64,000 nucleotides of DNA, from positions 124,001 through 188,000 of the forward strand of contig JAEYDD010000042.1 of NCBI GenBank assembly GCA_023404095.1, given 5' to 3'. The DNA comes from Pseudomonadota bacterium. Its GTDB lineage: Bacteria > Pseudomonadota > Alphaproteobacteria > Rhizobiales > Rhizobiaceae. The translations under genes and the position numbers were made by a program. Positions 8,253 through 16,394 of this stretch are shown here, piece by piece; position 1 is the stretch's first letter; each line of letters opens with the position of its first letter. The notes beneath the pieces were generated by a model, which did no database searches, was not told the origin of the DNA, and saw nothing but the letters and a program-made list of their open reading frames with translations.

Positions 8253-9452
8253 CTACTTCACGGCCCCGGAAGCATCCGCCTTCACGGGCCGGATCCGGTC
8301 GCCGTCACGAACATAGGCGCCGGCCTTGGCCACCACCTCGTCACCGGCCTGCAGGCCGCTCGCGATCTCGATGACCTGTCCGTCCTGAATCCCGGTCTCG
8401 ATCTTCACCAGCCTGACAACGCCGTCCTCCACTTTACGCGCAACCGTGCCCTCCTGCGAGGTGGTGACTGCGGATAGCGGAAGCACCAGGCCGTTTCTCT
8501 CCTCGACGATGATCTCGGCGCTCGCAAACATGCCGACGCGTGCCTTTTCCGGTTCGTCGAGCTTGATGTAGACGCGCCCGAGCCGGGTGTCGTTGTTGAG
8601 GGTAGGCTCGACCAGGCGAATGCTGCCCGTGAGCCTGTCGCTGCCACCGGCAAGAGTGACGAGCGCCTTTTGTCCAACGGCGAGCTTGAGGATCGCGCTT
8701 TCCGACACGTCGGCCTTGAGCTCGATCTCGCCGTCGCGAATGATCGAAAAAAGCGGCTCGCTTGCGCCCATGGCGATCGAACCGATCTTGGCGGTGCGAG
8801 AGGCGATGACGCCAGAGACCGGGGCCTTGACGGCTGTTCGGGCGAGCTTCAGGTCAATATCGGCGATCTGGGCATCCATGACCTTGATTTCCGCCTGGGA
8901 CACGGAAATGGCCTGCTCGGCCGACGTAACGCGGGAAATCGCGGCTTTGGCGCCGGCGGTCGCCTGGTCAAATACGGCCTGCGAGGTCGCACCGGAGGTC
9001 ACGAGCCTGTCGGCGCGCTCACGTGCCTTGCCGGCCTCCTCGGCGTTTGCCTTCGCCTCCACCAGTTGCGCCCGCATCTGCGCCACCGAGGCTTCCGCTT
9101 TGGCGCGCATCGCCGCCAGCCGGCTGTTTTCCAAGACCAGCGCGTCGTCGTTCAGCGTGGCCAGCGTGTCGCCTTCCTTGACCCGGTCGGCCACGTCCGC
9201 GCCGAGGGAGCGGATGGAAAGCCCGTCGACGAGCGGGGCCACGTAGACTTCCTCCACCGGCTGGATCGTGCCGGTAGCGATCACCCGATCGACGATGGTG
9301 CGTTCTTCGGCGGCGGTGACCACGATCGCGGGAAGGCTCTGCGTCTCTTCGGTCGCTGGCGCGCCATCGGCGGCGAAGGCAGCAGCGGCAAGGCTTGTCG
9401 CCGATGTCAGGGCCACGGACAGGCAGAGCACGTACTTCAATCCAAGCGCCAT
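8253..9452 (-). CDS. RND efflux periplasmic adaptor (membrane fusion protein)
   Basis: A 399-residue HlyD/AcrA-type adaptor linking the RND pump to an outer-membrane channel. The N-terminus (VLCLSVALTSATSLAAAAFA) is a signal peptide. The family order follows: a barrel-sandwich half (EEVYVAPLVDGLSIRSLGA), a long alpha hairpin rich in Ala, Glu and Lys (about residues 100-190), the returning lipoyl half (VKAPVSGVIASRTAKIGS), then beta-barrel and membrane-proximal parts ending DGDRIRPV. The gene precedes the pump on the same strand. No outer-membrane factor gene is next to the pair, so a shared TolC-like channel is likely. Confidence 0.92.
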   Translation of the reverse strand: MALGLKYVLCLSVALTSATSLAAAAFAADGAPATEETQSLPAIVVTAAEERTIVDRVIATGTIQPVEEVYVAPLVDGLSIRSLGADVADRVKEGDTLATLNDDALVLENSRLAAMRAKAEASVAQMRAQLVEAKANAEEAGKARERADRLVTSGATSQAVFDQATAGAKAAISRVTSAEQAISVSQAEIKVMDAQIADIDLKLARTAVKAPVSGVIASRTAKIGSIAMGASEPLFSIIRDGEIELKADVSESAILKLAVGQKALVTLAGGSDRLTGSIRLVEPTLNNDTRLGRVYIKLDEPEKARVGMFASAEIIVEERNGLVLPLSAVTTSQEGTVARKVEDGVVRLVKIETGIQDGQVIEIASGLQAGDEVVAKAGAYVRDGDRIRPVKADASGAVK

Positions 9453-9797
9453 GGGCGGACCTTCAAGATGCAGATGAATTCACAGAATGCGCGCCGCCGG
9501 ACCCTCGTCCCTGTTCCCGACGCATCTCCTCCGGGCTGGGCCATCGGCCGCTGGCCGCTCCAAACCGCGCGCTCTATGTAATTGCGCGCCCAGACGCTTA
9601 CAAGCGGCGCACAAAATGGTGCCTCACTATTTACAATCGGCGTTGTTCCCGTGCAACAGGCGATCATTCGCCATTTTGACGCGCATGTGGTGACAGGGGA
9701 CGGGAAAAGGGCACGGGCGCCGGAGCGGGTCGAAAAGAAGAAAGCGCACGGAGAACTCTCCCCGTGCGCCCCTGTCCTGTCGGGTTCCCGCGGGCCT
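9453..9797. other. Intergenic region: efflux promoter side and ABC operon terminator
   Basis: This gap separates the start of the efflux operon from the end of the NMT1-type ABC operon; both run leftward. The right part holds the terminator at 9732-9769. The middle (about 9575-9680) is AT-richer and has TTGTAA-like elements on the minus strand that could belong to the efflux promoter, but no -35/-10 pair is clear enough to call. No gene is supported. Confidence 0.4.
9732..9769 (-). terminator. Rho-independent terminator of the NMT1-type ABC operon
   Basis: On the minus strand an 8-bp stem (arms 9762-9769 and 9744-9751) with an additional internal GGAGA/TCTCC pairing is followed by a T-rich tract (complement of 9733-9743). 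It lies about 30 bases past the stop of the substrate-binding protein gene. Confidence 0.8.
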
Positions 9798-10790
9798 CTA
9801 CTTGAGGGCTGCGTCCGTGACCTCGTGCGTCCAGGCGCCCTCGGGCTCCTTGGAGATGACCGGGTCGGACCCGCCGGCGAGCAGCGAGGCGACGGTGCGC
9901 TTGTAATCCGCCTCGTCGAGCGCGCCGTTGGAGCCTGCCGTCAGCTTGGCGACCTCGCCCATCATGCGCTTCTGGTGCGCTTCGGTCTGCGCGCCGGTGG
10001 CGTCGTTTTCCAGAACGATGTCCGCTGCTGCGTCCGGGTTCTCCTCGGCCCATTTCCAGCCCTTCATCGAAGCGCGGACAAACTTGACCATCTTCTCCTT
10101 GAAGGCCGGATCCTTCAGCTTGTCCTCCAGCACGTACAGGCCGTCCTCGAGGGTCGCGACACCCTGGTCTTCATACTTGAAGGTCACGAGGTCATCCGGC
10201 TTGATGCCGGCGTCGATCACCTGCCAGTACTCGTTGTAGGTCATTGTCGAAATGCAGGCGGCCTGCTTCTGGATCAGCGGATCGACGTTGAAGCCCTGCT
10301 TCAGCACCGTCACGCCGTCCGGCCCGCCATTGGTCGGGATCTTCAGGTGGCTCATCCAGGAGAGGAACGGATACTCGTTTCCGAAGAACCAGACGCCGAG
10401 CGTCTTGCCCTTGAAATCCTCCGGTCCCTTGACGCCGGACTCCTTCAGGCAGGTCAGCATCATGCCGGATTTCTTGAAGGGCTGGGCGATGTTGACCAGC
10501 GGGACGCCCTTTTCGCGGGTGGCGAGTGCGGAAGGCATCCAGTCGACGATCACGTCGGCGCCGCCGCCGGCGATCACCTGGGCGGGGGCGATGTCGGGGC
10601 CGCCCGGCTTGATCTCGACGTCAAGGCCTTCCTCCTCGTAGAAGCCCTTGTCCTTGGCGACGTAGTAGCCGGCGAATTGGGACTGGGTCACCCATTTCAA
10701 CTGCAAGGCGACCTTGTCGGCTGCGCCGGCCTGGAAGGCGGCGAGCGAGAAGGCGCTTGCCATCAAAAGCGATGCGATCGTTCTTTTCAT
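9798..10790 (-). CDS. NMT1/THI5-like ABC transporter substrate-binding protein, probably pyrimidine-related
   Basis: A 330-residue periplasmic binding protein of the NMT1/THI5 class, which binds thiamine-precursor pyrimidines, riboflavin, taurine or similar small ligands. The signal peptide is MKRTIASLLMASAFSLAAFQ, cleaved near GAA-DKVAL. The start of the mature protein (ALQLKWVTQSQFAGYYVAKDKGFYEEEGLDVE) and the QVIAGGGADVIVDW stretch are typical of the family. It is the last gene of a five-gene minus-strand operon with two permeases and an ATPase. The operon lies beside dihydropyrimidinase and its partner hydrolase, so I infer that the ligand is a pyrimidine, dihydropyrimidine or hydantoin. 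The ligand is not proven by sequence. Confidence 0.9.
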   Translation of the reverse strand: MKRTIASLLMASAFSLAAFQAGAADKVALQLKWVTQSQFAGYYVAKDKGFYEEEGLDVEIKPGGPDIAPAQVIAGGGADVIVDWMPSALATREKGVPLVNIAQPFKKSGMMLTCLKESGVKGPEDFKGKTLGVWFFGNEYPFLSWMSHLKIPTNGGPDGVTVLKQGFNVDPLIQKQAACISTMTYNEYWQVIDAGIKPDDLVTFKYEDQGVATLEDGLYVLEDKLKDPAFKEKMVKFVRASMKGWKWAEENPDAAADIVLENDATGAQTEAHQKRMMGEVAKLTAGSNGALDEADYKRTVASLLAGGSDPVISKEPEGAWTHEVTDAALK

Positions 10791-10817
10791 AGCGGTTCCC
10801 TCATTATCGTTGCTTCG

Positions 10818-11687
10818 TTACGCCTGCCCACCGCGGACAGACGGATGCCAGAAGGTGACGGTCCGCTCCACAAGCGCGACCACCCCGTAGAATATGGAGC
10901 CGGCGAGCGCGGCAACCGCGATCTCCGCCCAGACCATGTCGACGTTCATGCGCCCCACTTCGGTGGAGATCCGGAAGCCCATGCCGACAATGGGCGTTCC
11001 GAAGAACTCGGCGACGATGGCGCCGATCAGCGCCAGCGTGGAGTTGATCTTGAGAGCGTTGAAGATGAAAGGCCAGGCGGCGGGGAGGCGGAGCTTGACG
11101 AGCGTCTGCCACCAGCTTGCCGCGTAGGTGCGCATCAGGTCGCGCTCCATGTGGCTCGCCGCGGCAAGACCTGCCACCGTGTTCACCAACATCGGGAAGA
11201 AGGTCATGATGACGACAACGGCGACCTTCGACTGCCAGTCGAAGCCGAACCACATCACCATGATCGGCGCGACGCCGATGACGGGCAGGGCCGAGACGAA
11301 GTTGCCGAGTGGCAGCAGCCCCTTCTGCAGGAAGGGCGAACGGTCGATCAAAAGGGCCACGATGAAGCCCGAACCGCAGCCGAGCACATAGCCGGTGATG
11401 ACCGATTTGAGGAAGGTCTGCCGGAAATCCGCCCACAGCGTCGGCACAGACGTGATCAGCCGCTGCCAGATTGCGCTTGGTGGCGGCAGCAGCACCGAGG
11501 GAACGGAGAAGCCGCGCACGATCCCTTCCCAGAGCACAAGGATGGTGATGCCGAAGAGCAGGGGCACGGCGATGCCGGCGGCATGGCGGGCGATCGGGTT
11601 TTGGAACTTCTGCCGGACGAGCCATTCGTTGAAGGCCCAGGCGGCAAGCCAGAACGCCACGGCGGAGAGAAGGGAGACGGTGTTCAT
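10818..11687 (-). CDS. ABC transporter permease (binding-protein-dependent, SsuC/TauC-like)
   Basis: A 289-residue inner-membrane permease of the pyrimidine-type importer with about seven membrane segments. The first (LLSAVAFWLAAWAFNEWLV) and second (AVPLLFGITILVLWEGIV) precede the conserved PPPSAIWQ turn. The cytoplasmic coupling loop lies around residues 185-205 (MRTYAASWWQTLVKLRLPAAWPFIF). Its ATG overlaps the stop of the upstream permease as ATGA (11684-11687), so the two are translationally coupled and probably form the heterodimeric channel. Confidence 0.92.
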   Translation of the reverse strand: MNTVSLLSAVAFWLAAWAFNEWLVRQKFQNPIARHAAGIAVPLLFGITILVLWEGIVRGFSVPSVLLPPPSAIWQRLITSVPTLWADFRQTFLKSVITGYVLGCGSGFIVALLIDRSPFLQKGLLPLGNFVSALPVIGVAPIMVMWFGFDWQSKVAVVVIMTFFPMLVNTVAGLAAASHMERDLMRTYAASWWQTLVKLRLPAAWPFIFNALKINSTLALIGAIVAEFFGTPIVGMGFRISTEVGRMNVDMVWAEIAVAALAGSIFYGVVALVERTVTFWHPSVRGGQA

Positions 11688-12568
11688 GCGCGCGCTCCCA
11701 TTCGCCTGAGCACGGCGGCATGGGCGAGGCCAACGATTACGACGAGCAGTGCGGCGACGCCCGCCGCCATGAACAGCGCCGCCCAGATCTGCACCGTCTG
11801 GCCGTAATAGGAGCCGGCGAGCAGCCGCGCCCCGAGACCCGCCACTGCGCCCGTCGGCAGTTCGCCGACGATGGCGCCGACGAGCGAAATCGCTACGGCC
11901 ACCTTCAGCGAGGTGAAGAGATAGGGCATGGAGGAGGGCCAGCGCAGCTTCCAGAAGGTCTGCGCGGACGAGGCGTTATAGGTGTGCATCAGGTCCAACT
12001 GGATCTGCTCGGGGCTGCGCAGTCCCTTCACCATACCGACGACGACGGGAAAGAAGCTGAGATAGGTGGAAATCAGCGCCTTCGGCAAAAGGCCGGAAAG
12101 GCCGATTGCGTTGAGGACGACGATGATCATCGGCGCGATCGCCAGGATCGGGATCGTCTGGCTTGCGATCACCCAGGGCATCAACGAGCGGTCCATTGCC
12201 CGGTTGTGCACGATGCCGATGGCAAGCAGGATGCCGAGCACCGTCCCCATGGCGAAGCCGAGGAGTGTGGCCGACAGCGTCACCCAGGCGTGATAGACGA
12301 GGCTGCGCTTGGAGGTGACGGCCTTGTTGACGGTGGTGTCCCAAAGCTCGGCTGCGACCTGGTGCGGCGCCGGCAGGACCGGGCGTTCCTGCGCCATGGT
12401 CTTCGGCACGATTTCGGCAAACGTGATCGCTTCGCCGTTTCTGGCGGCGGTGTCGCGTTCGAACGGGGCGTTGAGGAAGACGGCCGCGACATACCAGATG
12501 GCGATGAGCGCGACGATCACCGTTCCGATCGGGATGAGCCTGTCCTTGAGGAAGCTTTCCCTTTCCAT
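11684..12568 (-). CDS. ABC transporter permease, partner subunit
   Basis: A 294-residue second permease of the same importer. It starts MERESFLKDRLIPIGTVIVA with a long first membrane helix. A periplasmic segment follows, then the SsuC-like core (LVYHAWVTLSATLLGFAMGT, IPILAIAPMIIVVLNAIGLSG) and a coupling loop MHTYNASSAQTFWKLRWPSS. The start codon is one base from the stop of the upstream small membrane protein gene, and its stop overlaps the downstream permease. These junctions support a single tightly coupled transcript. Confidence 0.92.
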   Translation of the reverse strand: MERESFLKDRLIPIGTVIVALIAIWYVAAVFLNAPFERDTAARNGEAITFAEIVPKTMAQERPVLPAPHQVAAELWDTTVNKAVTSKRSLVYHAWVTLSATLLGFAMGTVLGILLAIGIVHNRAMDRSLMPWVIASQTIPILAIAPMIIVVLNAIGLSGLLPKALISTYLSFFPVVVGMVKGLRSPEQIQLDLMHTYNASSAQTFWKLRWPSSMPYLFTSLKVAVAISLVGAIVGELPTGAVAGLGARLLAGSYYGQTVQIWAALFMAAGVAALLVVIVGLAHAAVLRRMGARA

Positions 12569-12569
12569 G

Positions 12570-12905
12570 TCAGCTCCGCTCCGCTGCCGGAAGCAGCATC
12601 AATCCCATCGCGACGACGCCGAGACCGACGCCGGCAAGCTGGGTGCTGGTGAGCCGCTCGCCAAAGACTGCAAAGGCGATGACGTTGATGAGAAGCAGTT
12701 GCGCGATGGCAGACGCCGAGATCGCCAGCCCCAGTCCGCCCTCCCGCATCAGGCGCACCATCATCAGGTTGCCGACGCAATAGAGGAAGAGCGACAGGAC
12801 CAGGAGAAGGAGGTTGTTGCTTGCGACATAGGCGCGCGAGGCGGTCGCGGCGGAAAGGAACACGGCCATGGATCCGGCCAGCCAGATGAGGAACTGGGGG
12901 TTCAT
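12570..12905 (-). CDS. Small four-helix DMT-superfamily membrane protein in the ABC operon
   Basis: A 111-residue protein with four predicted membrane helices, resembling the small (SMR/EamA half-size) members of the drug/metabolite transporter superfamily. The last two helices (LLLINVIAFAVFGERLTSTQL and GVGLGVVAMGLMLLP) carry the FGERLT turn common in EamA proteins. The membrane-embedded glutamate essential for drug export in classical SMR proteins (helix 1) is missing. It sits one base from the permease gene, so it is co-transcribed with the importer. It may be an accessory component or an exporter for pathway by-products; the role is unknown. Confidence 0.75.
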   Translation of the reverse strand: MNPQFLIWLAGSMAVFLSAATASRAYVASNNLLLLVLSLFLYCVGNLMMVRLMREGGLGLAISASAIAQLLLINVIAFAVFGERLTSTQLAGVGLGVVAMGLMLLPAAERS

Positions 12906-12925
12906 AGGGCAGCCTCCGCAGCATT

Positions 12926-13036
12926 TCCCCTCATCCGCCTGCCGGCACCTTCTGCCCGCAGGCGGGAAAAAGGGCTTCGTCGCAAATGTTGCTCTCCCCC
13001 TGTCCCCGCAAGCGGGGAGAGGGGCGGGGTGATGGG
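12926..13036. repeat. RIME-like rhizobial intergenic palindromic repeat
   Basis: The gap between the small DMT gene and the ATPase gene holds two GC-rich palindromes in a CCCCTCATCCG-type context: CGCCTGCCGG...CCCGCAGGCGGG around 12936-12966 and CTCTCCCCCTGTCCCCGC facing GCGGGGAGAGG around 12992-13023. This arrangement is characteristic of RIME elements scattered through Rhizobium and Ensifer genomes. It sits inside an operon, so it may form mRNA hairpins that alter expression of the genes on either side. Confidence 0.65.
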
Positions 13037-13061
13037 CAAAGCTGTGTTTTGCAGCACTGGC

Positions 13062-13931
13062 TCACACATCATAACTATGCCCCGCGCGCAGGCCCTCACG
13101 GACGCGATGGGCGATTTCCAGGAATTCGGGGGTCTCGCGGATGTCGAGCGGGCGCTCCTTCGGCAGTGTCGATTCGATCACGTCGGTGACGCGGCCGGGG
13201 CGCGGGCTCATCACCACGATCTTCGTCGAGAGGTAGACGGCCTCGGGGATCGAATGGGTGACGAAACAGATCGTCTTGTTGGTCTGTGCCCACAACTTCA
13301 GCAGCGCCTCGTTCAGATGGTCGCGCACGATCTCGTCCAGCGCCCCGAAGGGCTCGTCCATCAACAGCAGGTCGGCGTCGAAGGCGAGCGCACGGGCGAT
13401 CGAGGCGCGCTGCTGCATGCCGCCGGAGAGCTGCCAGGGATACTTCTTGCCAAAACCGGTGAGGCTGACGAGATCGAGCGTGCGCGCGACCCGTTCCTTC
13501 TGCTCGGCGGCCGAATAGCCCATGATTTCGAGCGGCAGGGCGATGTTCTTCTCGATGGTGCGCCAGGGATAGAGGGCGGCGGCCTGGAAGACATAGCCAT
13601 AGGCGCGTGTGTGGCGGGCCTGTTCCGGCGTGAGGCCATTGACGGTGATCGTCCCCGAAGTCGGCTTCTCCAGGTCCGCGATCACGCGCAGGAACGTCGT
13701 CTTGCCGCAGCCGGAAGGGCCGATGAAGGAGACGAAATCGCCCTTATCGACGGTCAGGTTGACGTCGGACAGGGCCGTGACCGGCCCGTCGGCCGTTTCG
13801 AAGGTCAATCCGAGGTTCGTGGCGCAGACGACTGACGATGCGGCGGGGCTTTTCATTTCCGTGCTCTCGATGCTGCGTTCGGAAAGAGACTGCATGTCCG
13901 TCGGATGCATTGCAATCGGCTTTGTCTTCAT
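13062..13931 (-). CDS. ABC transporter ATP-binding subunit of the NMT1-type importer
   Basis: A 289-residue cytoplasmic ATPase of the SsuB/TauB group, driving import with the two permeases downstream. Visible motifs are Walker A in FIGPSGCGKTTFLRV, the Q-loop in YGYVFQAAALYPWRT, the signature LSGGMQQRASIARAL, Walker B plus D-loop in LLLMDEPFGALDE, and the switch histidine in CFVTHSIPEAVYL. ATG at 13931 is chosen. In-frame ATGs at 13910 and 13895 are possible and would leave more room for a promoter before the divergent cupin gene at 13982. The gene heads the importer operon; a RIME-like repeat separates it from the next gene. Confidence 0.92.
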   Translation of the reverse strand: MKTKPIAMHPTDMQSLSERSIESTEMKSPAASSVVCATNLGLTFETADGPVTALSDVNLTVDKGDFVSFIGPSGCGKTTFLRVIADLEKPTSGTITVNGLTPEQARHTRAYGYVFQAAALYPWRTIEKNIALPLEIMGYSAAEQKERVARTLDLVSLTGFGKKYPWQLSGGMQQRASIARALAFDADLLLMDEPFGALDEIVRDHLNEALLKLWAQTNKTICFVTHSIPEAVYLSTKIVVMSPRPGRVTDVIESTLPKERPLDIRETPEFLEIAHRVREGLRAGHSYDV

Positions 13932-13981
13932 GGTCAGATCAGGCACGGGACTGTTCACACCGATTTGTTGGAGGAAACGTG

Positions 13982-14395
13982 ATGGAAGCCGAAGACACAC
14001 CCACTTGCCGCGTCATTCGGCCGGCCGGCAGCTATGACGGCAAGCAGGGGCTTTCCTATTTCGAGGGGATTGCGCGCGAGACGGTGGGATCGACGGGCAT
14101 CTGCATGCACCTGTTGACGATCCCGCCCGGCGCGCGCGCCAAGGCGCATCTGCACGAAAGCCACGAGACGGCGATCTACGTCCTGTCCGGCGAGGCGCAT
14201 ACCTGGTACGGCGCGCGCCTGGAAAACCACGTGATCGTGCGGGCGGGCGAGATGTTCTACATCCCCGCCGGCGTGCCGCATCTGCCGGCCAACCTTTCGG
14301 ACGCGCCTTGCTCGGCCGTCATCGCCCGGACAGATCCGCACGAGCAGGAAAGCGTCGTGCTGCTGCCGGAACTGGATGGGTTGGTGGCGCTCTAG
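13982..14395 (+). CDS. Cupin-domain protein
   Basis: A 137-residue single-domain cupin. Motif 1 fits the metal-binding consensus (GARAKAHLHESHETAIYVLSG, with two His, a Glu and a third His position partly kept). Motif 2 is GEMFYIPAGVPHLPAN. Such proteins are often isomerases, dioxygenases or sensors of sugars and small acids; no specific reaction can be assigned. The ATG at 13982 follows GGAGG at 13969-13973. It is transcribed against the surrounding pyrimidine genes, divergent from the ATPase gene with only 50 bases between, so the two promoters must overlap. Confidence 0.85.
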   Translation: MEAEDTPTCRVIRPAGSYDGKQGLSYFEGIARETVGSTGICMHLLTIPPGARAKAHLHESHETAIYVLSGEAHTWYGARLENHVIVRAGEMFYIPAGVPHLPANLSDAPCSAVIARTDPHEQESVVLLPELDGLVAL

Positions 14396-14515
14396 CTCCC
14401 CTTCGTATGCCGGAAGGAGACAGCCGTCTTCCGGCCGCAAGCGAAACACATCCGCTTCGATATGGCTCGTGCGTTCTTCGCTAGACGTGGCAGCGGATGA
14501 TCGGTGCCCCATCGT

Positions 14516-14857
14516 CTACCTCTGGAAAACGGCCAAGGTGGACGTTCTCTCGTCGAACGGCCATCGCGTTTCCCTCTTTCGCGTTTCGGCGTATCCGTCC
14601 ATCTCAAGCTTGAGCTTGGCCATGTGACCGAAGGCGGTCATGAGCTTGTCGTTTCCAAGCAGTTCGCGGTTCAAATCGGATTCAAGGATCGGCAGCAGGG
14701 CAGCTATGGCAGGCCTCCCCAGATCGCTCGCCCTCCTCATGATGTCGACATGCGCGTCGATAAGCGCGGCAAGCCGCAGCCCGGTTGGCGTTGTGCATTC
14801 CGCCCGGTGAAGCGGGTGGAAATCAATGGGAGCCCAGTCCTGCAAATTATAAATCAC
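14516..14857 (-). CDS. Possible small protein after dihydropyrimidinase (unrecognised)
   Basis: An open frame of 113 codons begins with GTG one base past the dihydropyrimidinase stop and runs convergent to the cupin gene. The predicted product is mostly helical (LRLAALIDAHVDIMRRASDLGR, PAIAALLPILESDLNRELLG), without signal peptide or membrane segment. I do not recognise a family. The position, directly coupled to the upstream gene, and a protein-like composition favour a real gene. The alternative is a non-coding 3' region with a chance open frame, which is common in GC-rich DNA. Confidence 0.4.
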   Translation of the reverse strand: MIYNLQDWAPIDFHPLHRAECTTPTGLRLAALIDAHVDIMRRASDLGRPAIAALLPILESDLNRELLGNDKLMTAFGHMAKLKLEMDGYAETRKRETRWPFDERTSTLAVFQR

Positions 14858-14858
14858 G

Positions 14859-16313
14859 TCACACCCCGGTTGCCGGAATGCCGCTGCGTTCGACCTTGCG
14901 CGGGGCGGTGATCTCCTTCCAGGTGGAAAGCGCCTTGCTGACGGCCGTCACCGGTTCGCGCCGGACGAACTCGCCGTGGCCTTCCTGCGTCTTGACGGTC
15001 GCCTCCTCGATCGCCACGACGCCGCGGGTCAGCGTGAAGCGCGGCAGGCCGGTCACTTCCTTGCCCTCGAAGACGTTGTAGTCGATCGCCGACTGCTGAG
15101 CCTTGGCAGTGATGGTCTTCGACCGCTTCGGATCCCATACGACGATGTCGGCGTCGGCGCCGACGAGGATCGCGCCCTTCTTGGGGTAGATGTTGAGGAT
15201 CTTGGCGATGTTGGTGGAGGTGACGGCGACGAATTCGTTCATCGTCAGCCGGCCGGTGTTGACGCCGCGCGTCCACAGCATAGGCATCCGGTCCTCCAGC
15301 CCGCCCGTTCCGTTCGGGATCTTGGTGAAGTCCCCGACGCCGAAGCGCTTCTGCTCGGTGGTGAAGGCGCAGTGGTCGGTCGCCACCACCTGCAGCGAGC
15401 CGGAGGCCAGGCCCGCCCAGAGACTGTCCTGATGCTGCTTGTTGCGGAAGGGCGGAGACATGACGCGGCGGGCGGCGTGATCCCAGTCCTTGTCGAAATA
15501 CTCGCTCTCGTCGAGCGTCAGGTGCTGGATCAGCGGCTCGCCATAGGCGCGGATGCCCTTCTGCCGGGCGCGGCGGATGGCTTCGTGCGCCTGCTCGCAG
15601 GAGGTGTGGACGATATAGACCGGACAGCCCGCCATGTCGGCGATCATGATGGCGCGGTTGGTGGCCTCGCCCTCGACTTCGGCGGGGCGGGAGTAGGCGT
15701 GGGCTTCAGGGCCATTGTTGCCCTCAGCGAGAAGCTTGGCGCACATGGAGGCGACGACGTCGCCGTTTTCGGCATGGACGAGCGGCAGCGCGCCCAGTTC
15801 GGCGCACCGCTGGAACGAGGCGAACATCTCGTCGTCGTTGACCATCAGCGCACCCTTGTAGGCCATGAAGTGCTTGAAGGTGTTGATGCCCTTGTCCTGA
15901 ACGATCGTCTTCATCTCGTTGAAGACCTGCTCGCTCCACCATGTGATCGCCATGTGGAAGGAATAGTCGCAGTTGGCGCGGGTGGACTTGTTGTCCCACA
16001 TCGTCAGCGCTTCCAGCAGCGACTGGCCGGGCGAGGGCAGAGCGAAGTCGACGACCATGGTGGTGCCGCCGGCAAGGGCCGCGCGCGTGCCGCTTTCGAA
16101 ATCATCCGAGGAATAGGTGCCCATGAAGGGCATTTCCAGGTGCGTGTGCGGATCGATGCCGCCCGGCATGACATAGCAGCCGTCCGCATCCAGCACCTCG
16201 TCGCCGAAAAGGTTCGGGCCGATCGCGACGATCTTCCCGCCCTCGATCTTGACGTCCGCCTTGTAGGTCAGGTCCGCGGTGACGACCGTACCGCCCTTGA
16301 TGACTGTGCTCAT
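14859..16313 (-). CDS. hydA: Dihydropyrimidinase / D-hydantoinase
   Basis: A 484-residue cyclic amidohydrolase that opens 5,6-dihydrouracil or dihydrothymine to N-carbamoyl-beta-alanine or its methyl homologue, the second step of reductive pyrimidine breakdown. Two-metal ligands are visible: PHTHLEMPF near residue 56, the carbamylated lysine in FMAYKG near residue 151, HAEN near 182, HTSCEQ near 238, and the catalytic Asp in VVATDHCAFTTEQK near 315. Length and motifs fit the family well. It lies downstream of the N-carbamoyl amidohydrolase gene on the same strand, 81 bases apart, and close to preA and preT. D-hydantoinase activity is a common side reaction of this family. Confidence 0.95.
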   Translation of the reverse strand: MSTVIKGGTVVTADLTYKADVKIEGGKIVAIGPNLFGDEVLDADGCYVMPGGIDPHTHLEMPFMGTYSSDDFESGTRAALAGGTTMVVDFALPSPGQSLLEALTMWDNKSTRANCDYSFHMAITWWSEQVFNEMKTIVQDKGINTFKHFMAYKGALMVNDDEMFASFQRCAELGALPLVHAENGDVVASMCAKLLAEGNNGPEAHAYSRPAEVEGEATNRAIMIADMAGCPVYIVHTSCEQAHEAIRRARQKGIRAYGEPLIQHLTLDESEYFDKDWDHAARRVMSPPFRNKQHQDSLWAGLASGSLQVVATDHCAFTTEQKRFGVGDFTKIPNGTGGLEDRMPMLWTRGVNTGRLTMNEFVAVTSTNIAKILNIYPKKGAILVGADADIVVWDPKRSKTITAKAQQSAIDYNVFEGKEVTGLPRFTLTRGVVAIEEATVKTQEGHGEFVRREPVTAVSKALSTWKEITAPRKVERSGIPATGV

Positions 16314-16394
16314 TGCTTATCTAGCCTCGCGATTGATTTCCGGCGGGTTGCCCCGGCCATGAAAATGGGCGGCACTTTCGCACCGCCCGCCCAT

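Noticed and set aside
9582..11807. 741-codon plus-strand frame opposite the ABC operon
   Set aside because: Shadow of three clearly recognised minus-strand genes.
12926..13036. CRISPR-like repeat between operon genes
   Set aside because: There are two different palindromes in a RIME-like context, with no repeated unit and no spacers.
13922..13940. Possible second RutR site at the importer ATPase start
   Set aside because: Only about 10 of 14 positions match and it overlaps the start codon; not strong enough to call.
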